Source: Chrysemys picta bellii
Lineage: Eukaryota > Chordata > Testudines > Emydidae
Assembly: GCF_011386835.1 (NCBI RefSeq)
Contig: NC_088799.1
Span: 72,063,302-72,127,301, forward strand
DNA length: 64,000 nt
Reading direction: 5' to 3'
Made by a program: the position numbers and the translations under genes. The first letter of the stretch is position 1. The number at the start of each line of letters is the position of its first letter. Below are positions 33,915-44,869 of the stretch, one piece after another. The notes under the pieces are model-generated. The model worked only from the letters and a program-made list of their open reading frames with translations. It ran no database searches and was not told where the DNA came from.

Positions 33915-34283
33915 CTAGTTTAAAGCTCTCTTAATCAGTTGTGCCAGCCTCCATCCTAGAAGTCTATTTCCCTCCATACTCAGGTGAAGTCCATCCCGAG
34001 AGAACAGTCCTCTGTTCATGAATGCTTCCCAGTGGCCATACATGCCAAAACCCTCCTTATAGCACCACTGCTTGAGCCATCTCTTGGTCATCATAAATTT
34101 GTTACACCTTTGTTGCCCTTCTCTAGGAACAGGCAGAATCCCACTGAAGATCACCTGAGCCTCGATTTCCTTAAGCGTCTTCCCCAGCCTGGCATAGTCT
34201 CCCTGATACGTTTCAGCGAGAATCTAGCCATATCATTTGTTCCCGCATGAAGGACAATCAGTGGATTCTTTCCCACTCCCATT
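33915..34283 (-). pseudogene. CR1 ORF1 esterase C-terminal half
   Basis: After the inner insertion ORF1 resumes with VGKNPLIVLHAGTNDMARF. GTND (34243-34232) is block III of SGNH/GDSL esterases. A one-base frameshift lies near 34160-34170 (...GRRLRK, then ...EIEAQVIFSG). The last part (34154-33915) carries RGLFSRDGLHLSMEGNRLLG, with the Asp and His of the DXXH block V. The esterase of CR1 ORF1 is thought to aid membrane or RNP handling, though its substrate is unsettled. Confidence 0.88.
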
Positions 34284-34752
34284 AGATTCATAGATTCTAG
34301 GACTGGAAGGGACCTCGAGAGGTCATCGAGTCCAGTCCCCTGCTCGCATGGCAGGACCAAATACCATCTAGACCATCCCTGATAGACATTTATCTAACCT
34401 ACTCTTAAATATCTCAAGAGATGGAGATTCCACAACCTCCCTAGGGAATTTATTCCAGTGTTTAACCACCCTGACAGTTAGGAACTTTTTCCTAATGTCC
34501 AAACTAGACCTCCCTTGCTGCAGTTTAAACCCATTGCTTCTGGTTCTATCCTTAGAGGCTAAGGTGAACAAGTTTTCTCCCTCCTCCTTATGACACCCTT
34601 TTAAATACCTGAAAACTGCTATCATGTCCCCTCTCAGTCTTCTCTTTTCCAAACTAAACAAACCCAATTCTTTCAGCCTTCCTTCATAGGTCATGTTCTC
34701 AAGAGCTTTAATCATTCTTGTTGCTCTTCTCTGGATCCTCTTCAGCCTCAGG
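34284..34752 (-). mobile_element. 5'-truncated CR1 nested inside CR1 ORF1
   Basis: It carries the CR1 ORF2 C-terminus ([40 protein letters not shown], then VVKHWNKFPREVVESPS and LDKCLSGMV), followed by a 3'UTR whose complement is 'ggaccaaataccatctagac' and 'ctaggactggaagggacctc'. The terminal repeat (complement of 'attagattcatagattct') ends at about 34284. It lies on the same strand as its host CR1. Junctions are at ORF1 residue about 267 (GAKIRDV) and just before VGKNP. Its frame is well preserved, so it is fairly young. Confidence 0.9.
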
Positions 34753-35555
34753 TCCACATCCCTTATCTTAGCACCCAGCAGACAGCACACCCTTCTGTTC
34801 CCTGGATCAGCTCTGGTTACAGGCCTGTCTATTCTTCTCAGTAAGGAGTCCCCAATCACATAGACCTGCCTTTTCCTAGTGATGGTGCGATTCTCCGGTT
34901 TATCCCCTGTTCCCTCTGGCTGCAAGTCCTCTCGATTCCTATTCTCCCTTGCAATCCTCCACAACCCATCCCATATGCTCCTGGGGCTCATATTTGGTGT
35001 TATCTCCGTTGACTCTTCCCCTCTTCCTATAGGACTAACTGCTCTTCTCTTCTTCCTTGCCCTCTCACCTTCAGCGACCACCTGCTGTGCCCCTTCTTCA
35101 TTTTCCAACTCCGCAAACCTGTTCTTGAGCTCTATTTCTCCTTCAATAGCCCATCTTTTCCTCTGCCTGGTTCTTTTAGTCACATGCTTCCACTGTCCAC
35201 TTTCCTCACCCAGCAGCCTCCCCTCAGAGTTCTTTGGTCCTGCTTCCAGCTGCAAGTCTGAGCTTTTCCCTTCAGACTCCTCATGTCTTTGCTCCATCAG
35301 CTGCTGGACCCCCTTTCTAAACTCAACCACCTGCATCTCCAATCCTTGGATCTTTTCTTCCTTCAGCTCTATCAGGCGGCACTTCATGCAGGCAAAACTC
35401 TTTTCAGGTACCCCCTCCAAGATCATGTACATACTGCAGCTTCCACATCCAGTCATCTTCATTGTGTCTTCCACGGCTTGGGTCAGTACCAGTGCTGCCT
35501 CTGTATCTGTTATAGGCTTCCCACCTAAATCCTTCTCCTCCAACAGAAGTCCCAC
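34753..35555 (-). pseudogene. CR1 ORF1 N-terminal part (PHD-like, coiled coil, esterase block I)
   Basis: The start codon lies at 35555. Cysteines at residues 37, 40, 56 and 59 (CGSC...CMKC) form the CX2C-X15-CX2C pattern of the CR1 ORF1 PHD-like finger. A charged helix (res. 60-90) with LKEEKIQGLEMQV follows, then a basic stretch KRTRQRKR (127-134), a second basic stretch RARKKRR, and VYVIGDSLLRRIDRP (231-245). The GDS of block I holds the esterase nucleophile. The native domain is cut at GAKIRDV (about residue 267) by the nested CR1, but the frame stays open into it. ORF1 proteins bind element RNA and assemble the RNP. Confidence 0.9.
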
Positions 35556-35663
35556 TCAAACTCGCGTTTACAGCTCTGTTTGCTGGCTCCTGTGCCACTG
35601 TAAATTGAGGCAAACACAAATTCCTTTGTTTAAGACCTGCTTGACCAGTTCTGCCTAATCAGG

Positions 35664-35880
35664 GCTACATGGGTTTGAACATGTGCTATCATCATCATTC
35701 AGGGGGTATTAATAACTTTACATATAATGTTTCTGCACAAATTTCACCAGGATATTATTGACCAGTGAGTTACTAGTTTCTCAAATGATACCTCACAAGG
35801 CATATTTTTTACAAACATGGTCACAATAGTGTATACGATGTGAATACAGAGGTGCATTCCATCACTGCATGTGAGTTCCA
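35664..35880 (-). repeat. LTR-like dispersed repeat, segment 2 (continues 29590-30486)
   Basis: 'gggtttgaacatgtgctatc', 'attcagggggtattaataac', 'gatattattgaccagtgagt' and 'ctcaaatgatacctcacaag' continue the repeat interrupted by the CR1. The likely right end is near 'ccatcactgca' at about 35873. Confidence 0.5.
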
Positions 35881-36689
35881 GTCTAGAATTCAGCAATTGA
35901 TTACTGCCCCATCTCTAAAAGCTCCATCTTGCAAGTTGTGGGCACTGTGGCTCATGTAAGAATTTATCTTTATTGCACAGTGGCATGTTTCAGGATCTCC
36001 TCTGTGCTTTGGAACGCCATGCTGTACTGCTGATTAGTTAATTATTCACCTGGGCCTCCCCCTGCTGAGTAGCCTGATAAAAATGAATACAAACAAAATA
36101 GTTTGCTCCAGGTGTCAGCCCCTCAGAATAATGAGACCAGATTAAGGTGATGTTTGTTTTTGAAAAGAATATGGGAAGATATATATATATGGAGAAATTA
36201 TTCTGTTAACAATGGTATTCAAATAAGTTGAATCTATTGAGGGCTTTGCAATTTAGAATGATTATATAAAAAGAATGAGACTGTTTATTTCTGTGAATTG
36301 GAACAGAGCTCTGGATTAGGTAATGAATCCTCTGCTGAACAACCCTTTTTATTTCCCTGTGTCTTTTTAATTACTTTGAAGTTGTGGTTCATCTATTTGG
36401 AAGTGTGGCCTTGTAAATCAGATTTATTTTGCAAGTGTTACCCATAATTAACAAAAAAATAATTTGAGGTATGTTGATGTTAGTGAAAGTGCATCTGCAT
36501 ACTAGGATGTAATTTGCCTATCATTTATGTTTGAAGTTACCGCTAAATGTGGTCCATCTTAACCACCTTCCATTTAATCAAAACCCTATTCCAATAGGGG
36601 ATTTCATCCCAAACCAGGTCCTGAGTCAAAATGGACTTTTACAAGCAAATTGCTCAAGGTGTAAAAACAAACAACAGATTTTTTTTAAG
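35881..36689. other. No gene recognised
   Basis: AT-rich sequence with a short (TA)n run at about 36180-36190. No domain and no repeat ends are visible. Confidence 0.5.
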
Positions 36690-37830
36690 TATATCAGATG
36701 CAGGAAGCCTGCAAAAGAATTGGTGGATCTGCTGCATCATTGGGGTTAATAGGAAAAAATTAAGGAAGATAAGGACATCACAGTGAACTGAAATTATTTC
36801 TTTGCATCAGTCTTCATTGCTACAATGTTGGGGAGATTCCTACCGTGGACCTGCTGTTTTTATGATGGTAAAGATTGAGACTGAGGTGTTGGAAGAAGAG
36901 TTGCTGGAGCAAACGGGTAATTAAAAAACACCAAAAACCATAAGGCCCAAATGGTACATCCAAGAGTTCTAAAGGATCTTAAGTATGAAGTGATTGAGCT
37001 GCTCATAGAAATACACAACTGCTTACTAAAAACAGGTACTGTTCAAAAGGTCAGAGGGTAGCAAATATATATCTCTGTGTAAAAAAGGCTTTGGGGGTGA
37101 TTTTTAGAATTATAGACCAGTAAGCCTTATGTCTGTTCCTAGAAAATTGGTTAAAATGATAATTTTAAAACAGAATAACAAACACCTGGAAGATCATGGT
37201 ATGATAGGGTCAAACAAACACAGGTTCTGCAAAGGAAAGTCATGTTTCACTTATGTTCTAGAATTATTTGAACATGTCAGTAAAGTAGTAGATAAAGGGA
37301 CGATTGACATAATTGATGTAGTCTTTCAAAAGGCCTTTGTTAAGTTCCTGCACAAGAAGTTGCAAAGGAAGCTAAGTTGTCATGACTTAGAGGCAAAGTG
37401 TTGTCATGGATCAAAAAACTGGTTAAGACACAGAATGCCAAAAAACAGGATTAAATGGTCAATTTCCTTCATGGCAAAAGTTTAACAGTGGAGACTTCAA
37501 GGTTCTGTGCAAGGTCCTGTATTGTGTAATATATTTATTAATGATATGGAAAGAAGGGTGAATAGAGAAGCAATATTTGCAGATGACAAATGTTGTTCAG
37601 ATTAGTCAGAACTGAGAGGAACTTAAGCCAAAACTTCTGGGCTTAAACAGGTCTCATCTCATCCTAACAGAGACTGATGTTGGGAGCATATTATCTTAGA
37701 TGGGCCTACTGTGGGGTTCGTACACCATCCTCCAAAGCAGCTTGTACGAACAACTGTTAGAGACAGGATGCTGCACTTGGATGGATCTCAATCTGATCCA
37801 ATATACAAATTCCTGAGTTCACATTGGGCA
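36690..37830 (+). mobile_element. Degraded old CR1: RT fingers to motif C, then a 3' end
   Basis: The 37129-37485 frame (118 codons) reads HRFCKGKSCFTYVLELFEHV, then VVDKGTIDIIDVVFQKAF, LHKKLQRKLSCHDLEAK and KNWLRHRMPKNRI, which is the CR1 palm region. Motif A is altered (VVFQKAFV in place of a YxDFQKAFD type). 'atatttgcagatgacaaatg' at about 37575-37594 is the motif C trace. Sequence at 37735-37825 (gttagagacaggatgctgca, then 'atctgatccaatatac') looks like a CR1 3'UTR, so the thumb region was lost. No long frame remains. Confidence 0.75.
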
Positions 37831-38118
37831 TTGTTCCTAGTAAGTCTTTTAGATCTCTTTTTTGTGAATGGTTAACTGCTGCTGCACCTCTTTCACAGAG
37901 GTAGTGCTATAAATGCCAGTGCTGGCAAATGCTTAGGGCTGGGGGATTCTTTTTTTTTTAAATCCTGAGCAGGTTCACAAAGAACTTCTCAGGAAATGTT
38001 GGAAGCAGGCTCTACAGCTGACATTTTACTTTGGTCTCAATATCTGTATCTTCATTTTTATTTTATTTCTTTAAGAGACAGAGAGCTCCTGAAGAGTCAT
38101 GGGCTGTCATTTCTTGTA

Positions 38119-38120
<2 letters not shown>
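37831..38120. other. No gene recognised; T-rich patch
   Basis: The run 'ttctttttttttaaatc' lies near 37950. Nothing else is visible. Confidence 0.5.

Positions 38121-38176
<56 letters not shown>
38121..38176. repeat. (GT)28 microsatellite, uninterrupted
   Basis: Fifty-six bases of perfect gt repeat. It supplies the VCVCVC stretch of the apparent frame at 37996-38208, which is therefore not a gene. Perfect repeats of this length are usually polymorphic in length. Confidence 0.99.
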
Positions 38177-38179
<3 letters not shown>

Positions 38180-40932
38180 ATGAGAATAGCTCTATCGGGG
38201 GACTATAGCTTGTCTTACTCTTTCAAGGTCATGCTTTCCCTATGCAGCATTTATAGTGATGCTGCAGGTGATGGATAATGTCAAGGGAGTAGGGTTTGCT
38301 TTTAGTTTTGAAAGCCACTTTCTGTATTACTTACATAAAGAATGCATGACACTTCAGCATCCTGGCTTTCTTTTTTGAAAAGGACTGTGAATCTATGATC
38401 AATAGTGCTGAAGGTGCGGACAGGATGGCAAGGAATGTTTATTTAGACTCTTACCATCTGATGAAGTATGCACGTCAGTGCAAATCCTTATTTCTTGGTT
38501 GTATTGTGGCAGAAGATGTGGTGAAGGCATAAACCTCACCGATTTAATTAAAGTTTCCTTATGGGTAGGAATATCCCAATGAAGAGTCCAAACACTGCAG
38601 ATCTTCTCAGTTTAAAATCAAGATCGATCAGCTGTTGAGCAAAATAAGCTTTCCACACCTTGTTGGTTTTCTGGAGGTATCTCTTTTTGTGGAGCAGTGG
38701 GGCCTTTGAATTTGGTGAGAGGTTAGTAACCAAAATGTGAATCCTTGAGTAAAAGAGGGAACATCTTTTTTCTGTTGCTAAATCATCCCCAGAGTTGTCC
38801 AGTTGACCCTAGCAAGGAGCCCTTTACCCAGCGCACCTACACAGGAGTCAGCCATAATTTGTGTACTCCATAGCTGGAAAGCATAAGGAAAATAGCAGTG
38901 ACAGTATTGAACTGGTTCTTTCCACACAGTCATGCACCAGCAGGAAAGTATGGGGGTGAAGACCAGGTTACACTCTTCCTGAACATGTTGTAATACTCAC
39001 TGCTTGGAACCCCTGAAGACACTGTGACATTTACAGTCATAGTGCTGCCTTCAACTACTACTATCTTCCCACAGCATTCAAAGCCATTGTTTCATCTCTA
39101 ATGTGCTAGACGCTGTCCTGAGAAGGGCTGATGTAGAGCTTTTTACAATGTTGTTGCCTGCAGTTTGAATACAGAGGTCTCAGTTGTGCTGGTTTCGAAC
39201 CGAACTACTCATAGCAAAACCACGCTCTGGAGGAGCTGTACAAATGAGAAATAAAGTAGGACAATCCTGTGTCTAGATCCATTCATTTTTTTTCCTTTGA
39301 AGCAAATGGTTTTCTCTTTGAATCATTAGCTTCCTCACAAATTAAAAATCTGGACAATTCTTCTACAGCATGTCTTTACCCTCTTTATTTTGATACTACC
39401 ATTTCCTATAGTATAGGCATTAGGCAACAAGTACAATAAAGAGAAAAACCCTTTCTGAATTACTTCAGCAGAGAGTGGGAGATCTTGTTGGATTGAGAAA
39501 TTCTGAAACAATACATATAAAGTAAGCAATTCTGGAAACCTGAATGTCACTGGTGCTTGTAGACCCATTAACTTCAATGGAAGAGCATAAGTGAGGTGAA
39601 TGATATTTGCCTTTAATGGTGGAATTGCTCAAAAAATGCTTTTTTCAAGCTTATTGCATTCTCACCAGGATCATGAATAAAACCAACAGCAAAAGATCCA
39701 GCTCTATTCTAACAGTAGGGCCCAAAACCGGAGGAGAAATTCATCCCTGTGCAGATAGCCAGCATAAGGCAAATGCCTCGGTTAAATCACCAGGCTTAAG
39801 TGTGATTTAAGTGGTCCATAAACTTTGAACTGTGAATTTCGCCCTCAGAGAAAGATTGCTATATGGTCCAGTAGTGGGTTGGAAATTACTTAAATCAATT
39901 GTAAGTTTTGCTATGTCAACAGGTTCCAGCTTCTGGAGACATGTTGTTTGTCTCTTGTTTGTAAATACATATTTTTAAATATATTGAAATGATATTTTTC
40001 AGTTGAGAGTATAAGGAAGAGGCATTGCCATCTCACCCTGTGACTTTAGAGAACTGTTTATTTTGGGTTCTGTTGAGTATGTTTCTCATCCCTTCCAGCT
40101 GTAGATTTAATGATCTATATTTCCATTGTAAAACGTTACACAGACGTTGAATATACCAGCACAAGACATGAGGATGGGTAGGCACAACAAATAAAGGCTT
40201 TTATGTCAACAATGTTGAAAGGATGAATGACACTAAGAAGAAAGATTTTGCACTTTCATCTGGTTCTCCTTTCCTTTTAGTCAGTGTTTGAGACGTTTAT
40301 AGTTCAGTGTCTGGGTACAGAATACCAGGTAACTTGTCAGCTCCTATGAAAAGTAGCATTCCCAAAATGTGCAAAAGACGCATTCCCAAGACTCTCTTTG
40401 TGGTGTTTTCAAAACACCTGTCTAGATTATTTATTTATTTTGGTATCTGACTACATATAGGCTTTTCTTGATAATGAGATTCGGGAGTTATGTTTGCTCA
40501 GAAAAGATACTTTTTTCCATAATGTAATAGTTATCTGAGCTGAATGCCTTAGTCTGACTTTTTGTTGGTCTCGTTCAAATGGATAAAATAAATTGTTAAT
40601 CTATTCTTTTCTGTGCCACTAAAGATATTTAGTGGCTTAATGGAAACTGAAAATGTTCTCTGCTGAATTTGTAATAATGTTCTGAAAGTGAAATCAACCA
40701 GAGTAGGCTGTGGTTATAGTTCTGCCTTCTTTGCTTTATTTCTACCGTTATCTATAAGGTACAATGGATTCCAATTAGATGACATTAATAAGGGCCACCT
40801 TTGTTGAGGATGTTCTACAAAGATTACCGAAATATTTCACCCAGTAATAACTTAGTGATACAGCACTTTCATTTAGAATGGTGCCAGAGCACTTTACAAT
40901 ACAACGATTCAGCGACACAGTATACAAACTAT
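38177..40932. other. No gene recognised
   Basis: Long unique AT-rich stretch. 'cccattaacttcaatggaag' (39566-39585) is a half-palindrome of the dispersed family. Frames at 39335-39577 and 39607-39810 have no domain. 'gtgccagagcactttacaat' near 40881 is a weak MIR/L2-like trace. Confidence 0.45.
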
Positions 40933-41897
40933 GGGGTGGATCGACAACAGGACGTAGGTGTCTGACTTGCCATTTTAGGCACTTAAATCCCAGAATCAGG
41001 TGCCATTGGGATTCACAAAAGCCTTTCTCAACAGGCCCCAAACCCTCTAGGCATCTAAAAATCACTCAGATCTTATGTTTTTTTGCAATTAAAGTTCCCT
41101 AGGTGTCTATGTTTCTGCCTCTGAGCATGCACAATGCAGCCCCATGCCAAGTGTCCAGAAACCTACCCTCACACCCCCCAGAGCGATTCGCAAACTGGAA
41201 GAAAATAGGCATTCTTCTGCCTAACATGCCGGTGGGGCTTGATCCAGTAAGCATGCTCAGACCTCACTTGTGAGGCCCTATGAGAGAGCTTAAACAAAAT
41301 GGATAGAGAGAAGGGGGGGAGGAGGAAGATCTCCAACATAATTTTTACCCCCAGTGGTTAGGGTACGGGAGACCCAAGATCCAATCCCCCTGCTCCAATG
41401 ACTTTTTAAATTATTTATCCACAGGAGACCAGCTTCAACAGGAGGCCCCGAGGAAGCCCCACATTTGAGAATATCCCATAGGCCAAAAGCTAAGGTGCTA
41501 AGATACCAGTTCAACTCTCTTCTTGCTATCTGGTGGAGGGGTGACTTGACCTGAGGATCTCTGGCATCCTTGTGAGTACCTTAGCCACTGAGCCAAAAGT
41601 CTGAGGGAGATCTTCCTTCTCACCCCACCTTTCTTGCTAAAATGACATAGGCACCTGACCCTGAGAGAGCACTTGCAGATTGAATCTCACGCAGAGAGAG
41701 GTATCTCCTTGCAGCCCAGACTTAGGTGCCTATCTCCAAGAGAGGGGCAGAACTTATTGCACAGCTTGGCATCTCCCATTGGCTACCATAGTGAAGAATT
41801 TGTGAATTCCATTCTAAGGTGCCTATCTCTCTACTCAGGCTTTGTGAATGCCAGTGATTTTTCTCAGTGCCTGAAAGTTTCTTTGTGTATCTAGCCC
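40933..41897. mobile_element. PIF/Harbinger-like element candidate (about 965 bp)
   Basis: The left end GGGTGGATCGACAACAGGAC and the complement of the right end GGGCTAGATACACAAAGAAA are diverged inverted repeats, each leading to 'aggtgtctga/caggcactga'. Flanks read tat on both sides (40930-40932 and 41898-41900). Internal 'ttaggcacttaaatcccag', 'gcctatctccaagagagggg' and 'aaggtgcctatctctctact' words recur in a turtle DNA element I recall. No transposase coding is seen. Confidence 0.45.
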
Positions 41898-42494
41898 TAT
41901 GTGCCTAATCCTTTTCTCTCTTACTATGTGAGTAGTCCAATTGACTCCAGTGGATGTAAAGATGACTTGATGCACTTTCAAGAGAGCGGTATTTTGTCCT
42001 ATAGGTAGAAAATGTGTCTCTCACTACTCAAATAGTAATTTCCTGTGAGTATTTCCAGATATTTAAAATGTCAGCAAATGATATGTCTATAAATATACTA
42101 CATCTCCTAATAAATAGGATAATAAGCTATGTCTATGAAAATAGACATGCAGTATTTAAAAGAGAATCCAAATAGAAATTTTCAATAAGTGAGACCACGG
42201 GCAGTAATAGAAGGAGAAAATGCACAGATAAAATCACATACTGTGCAAAGCATACTAAATTAAGCACATATGACCAAAAACTTGAGAATATTATACTTGT
42301 AAGTGAATGGTAAATAAATTAAGATCTCTTGAAAATGCTGAGTTTAGTATGTAGGGTATGTTAGACTCCTTACAGACAATCTCAAGGGAAAATTCTACCA
42401 AGCCTGCCCCCACTTCATGACCATGGAGATGGGGACAAGATGTCAGGAACCCTTATAGGAAGTGCATGCTGAAGTGCTGGATGGAGCTTCCTTG
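41898..42494. other. No gene recognised
   Basis: AT-rich sequence. No bounded repeat or domain is visible. Confidence 0.5.
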
Positions 42495-43839
42495 ATTTAA
42501 ATACTCCTGGGGGAATTCTGCGCCACTGCGCAGAATTTATGTCCCCTGCAGATTTATTTGCTTCCCCACAGATAAATGACTTTCTGACAGGGAAGCAAAG
42601 GGAAGCTGCAAGAGCAGTCACAAACCACTCTCTAGCAGCAGAGATACATTGTTTCAGGCACCTGGAACAGCTGGTGGAGAGATAAATCACCGCGTGGCTG
42701 GGGACACCCCAGGCAGTGGCTCCTAACCTGAGCCAGGATCAGCTGCTAATCCTGGCTGGGCTGGAGGCAGAAGAGGACGGGACTTCCTCTTCCCCTGCAA
42801 GGAGTGGTTGGGGCTGTCGGATTCACCACCAGAAACCTCCCCCAGATGCAGGAAGCTCAGCATCCTTCCCTTCCTCTTGCCTCCATCACTCCTCAGCTGT
42901 GAGGGGGAGGGGTCACTGTATGGGGAGCTGCTCTCCCATCCTCCCTACCCCCATGCCTCCGGACCTTCCATACCCAGACACCCCTGCCAAGCCTCACCCC
43001 ATACACCCATAACCCCCTATCACTCCATACCTGAACCCCACCCCACTGCACCTCAACCCCTGCATCTGGAGACCCCCTGCACCCAGACCCCCTGCCTCCG
43101 GACCCCCACCCCTGCATGCTAGACCACACCCACTGAGCTCCCTGCACTCAAATCCCCATCCTGATGAGCCCCACCCCCTTGCATCACGCTGAGCCCCCAC
43201 ATCCAGACACCCACACCATTGACCCCCAACTAGCTGCACCAAGACCCCCACCCCACCAATCCCCACTCCCTCAGTACCCAGAGTCCCCCGCTGAGACCCC
43301 CACACCCAGATCCTTCCACTAAGCCCCACCACCTTCACCTAGAAGCCCCTGCAGAGTCACATTGCCCCTGCACTGGGAAACCTCCCCCTCATGAGCCTCT
43401 GTTCATCCAGATCCCCCACACATAGACCCCCCACTGAGCTGCCCGAACTCAGATTGTCCCACACAGAACCCTGTCACCCCACACCTGGACCCCGCTCACT
43501 AAGTCCCTTCACACATGAATCCTGCCTAATTGAACCTGCTTTCCCCACACCTGGTGCACCTGACACTGAGGGGCAGGGCGCCAGGGTGTTTCTGGGGCAG
43601 ACTCAGGCCTTGTGCTGTGTCAGGGTTGGGTGCAACCTCACCACTGAGTCCATGTCCCAGGGGTGGGGAGGCTGCAGGGTGATCTCCCACCTTTGTGCAG
43701 CCAGAGGCCGGTGCTCCCCACTGCCATGCTGAAGCCTCCATATTTATTTATTGTTAAATAAAACTTGCAGAATTTTAAAATATTGCTTGCAGAATTTTTA
43801 TTTTTTTTGGTACAGAATACCCTCAGGAGTAATTTAAAT
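42495..43839. mobile_element. hAT-like TIR element with C-rich core (1.33 kb)
   Basis: The body is about 42503-43831. The left end ACTCCTGGGGGAATTCTG and the complement of the right end ACTCCTGAGGGTATTCTG form an 18-base inverted repeat with two mismatches. The 8-bp atttaaat flanks both ends (42495-42502 and 43832-43839). Exact end bases are ambiguous by one because of the palindromic target. The interior (about 42930-43530) is an irregular C-rich repeat, and the right end holds a T-run. No transposase is present. Proline-rich frames (42716-43122) and their glycine-rich mirrors come from base composition. Confidence 0.75.
42930..43530. repeat. Degenerate C-rich minisatellite inside the TIR element
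   Basis: Loosely repeated words of the type 'cacccagaccccctgcc' fill about 600 bases: 'gaccccctgcacccagaccc', 'cctgcctccggaccc' and many variants. Spacing is irregular. The minus strand is correspondingly G-rich, with several clusters of three or more runs of at least three G. Confidence 0.7.
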
Positions 43840-44239
43840 GAGTGGGGCTGCTAGCAAGGCTCACCAGGGCCCTTGACTAAGGATTTGCTTTCCCCTTACT
43901 CTGCAGGAACCAGGTTTGTTAATCTTCCAGATATGCTGCAAAACCCAGCTATTTTTCCAAGGCATTTTTGTGGACCAGATGGGCTGATAGAAGGGATACA
44001 GATGATTATGAGGTTACAAGGGGCAATCTATAATAGCTGTTAGATTAATTTTGATTATACTTGATATTATGAGATTTCAAATTTATGTTGCAAGCACCCA
44101 AAGTATGGGATGTGCATTTTGTTTTTTTTATAAACCAGAAATAACTAATTACTTCAGAATAATATAGATATGCAGCACAAGATAAGTTATGGTCCTATAA
44201 TTGTAATATAAGGTATAAATGATTGAATATGCATGCAGT
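43840..44239. other. No gene recognised
   Basis: Nothing supportable is visible. Confidence 0.5.
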
Positions 44240-44345
44240 TAAGCCCTGGTTCAGCAAAGCACTTATGGATGGTCTTAAGCACATGCTTATTCAGCAAACC
44301 ACTTAAGATAAGCATATGCTTAAGTGCTTAAAATAGAGTTTGGTC
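44240..44345. repeat. Near-palindromic 'cttaagcacatgctta' repeat
   Basis: 'gcaaagcacttatggatggt' and 'cttaagcacatgcttattca' are followed by 'ataagcatatgcttaagtgc'. The block carries alternating inverted words and is related to 46621-46705. Confidence 0.5.
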
Positions 44346-44869
44346 AAACATAATTTGAAGGAGCAATGTTTCTTGAGCCATGTGCGTAGTCAGAGGAATT
44401 GTCAATAATGAAAATGCAGTTTTGTACTGGAGGGGACCAAGAAGAATTCTAGCCTGTCAACATTTAGTTTTAGGAAATTTGAAGACATCCAAGCCTCAGT
44501 GTCTTAAGAATTCATAGAGCATGGAGAGTGCTTTGGGATGACTTTAAGGACACCACTTAATGGGAGTTAAATTTAAAATGGGACTGAAAGCCTATGGCTG
44601 AGGAGCATCATGAACAACATTGTGAATATTGGAAACACATGGATCACTGACATAGTGGGAGGGAAGGAAGGTACGGTCAGTATGGAACCCATTCGGGGTA
44701 GAGTCCCGTAAACTAGCACAGTGAGTTAAGAGGTTGACAGTGGAGTTTCTTTAACTGTAGAATGTTCAAGTTGTCTTTTGTTTAACAAATCATATGCTAG
44801 ATGAGACGGTCAGCAAATATACCCAGAGCCAACTTCAAATCAACACCTCTCAGCCTGATCCAAAGCCTA
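44346..44869. other. No gene recognised
   Basis: Unique sequence. No repeat or domain is visible. Confidence 0.5.

Larger units (their letters stand above)
30487..35663 (-). mobile_element. Nearly full-length CR1 LINE, itself interrupted
   Basis: On the minus strand the order is 5' leader (about 35663-35556), ORF1 (PHD-like motif, coiled coil, SGNH esterase), linker, ORF2 endonuclease, reverse transcriptase, 3'UTR, and the CR1 terminal octamer repeat (complement of 'agaatcatagaatcatag' at 30486-30503). The span is 5,177 bases, or about 4.7 kb without the inner insertion, which is close to a complete turtle CR1. Host-repeat sequence stops at 'tttacaactta' on the left and resumes at 'ctacatgggtttgaac' (35665) on the right. 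No clear target duplication is seen, as is usual for CR1. Frameshifts and lost catalytic residues make it inactive. Confidence 0.93.

Noticed and set aside
37996..38208. A 70-codon frame with a long VCVCVC run
   Set aside because: The run is the translation of the (GT)28 microsatellite.
42716..43338. Overlapping proline-rich and glycine-rich frames on both strands
   Set aside because: They come from the C-rich array inside a TIR element. Both strands are open because of composition.
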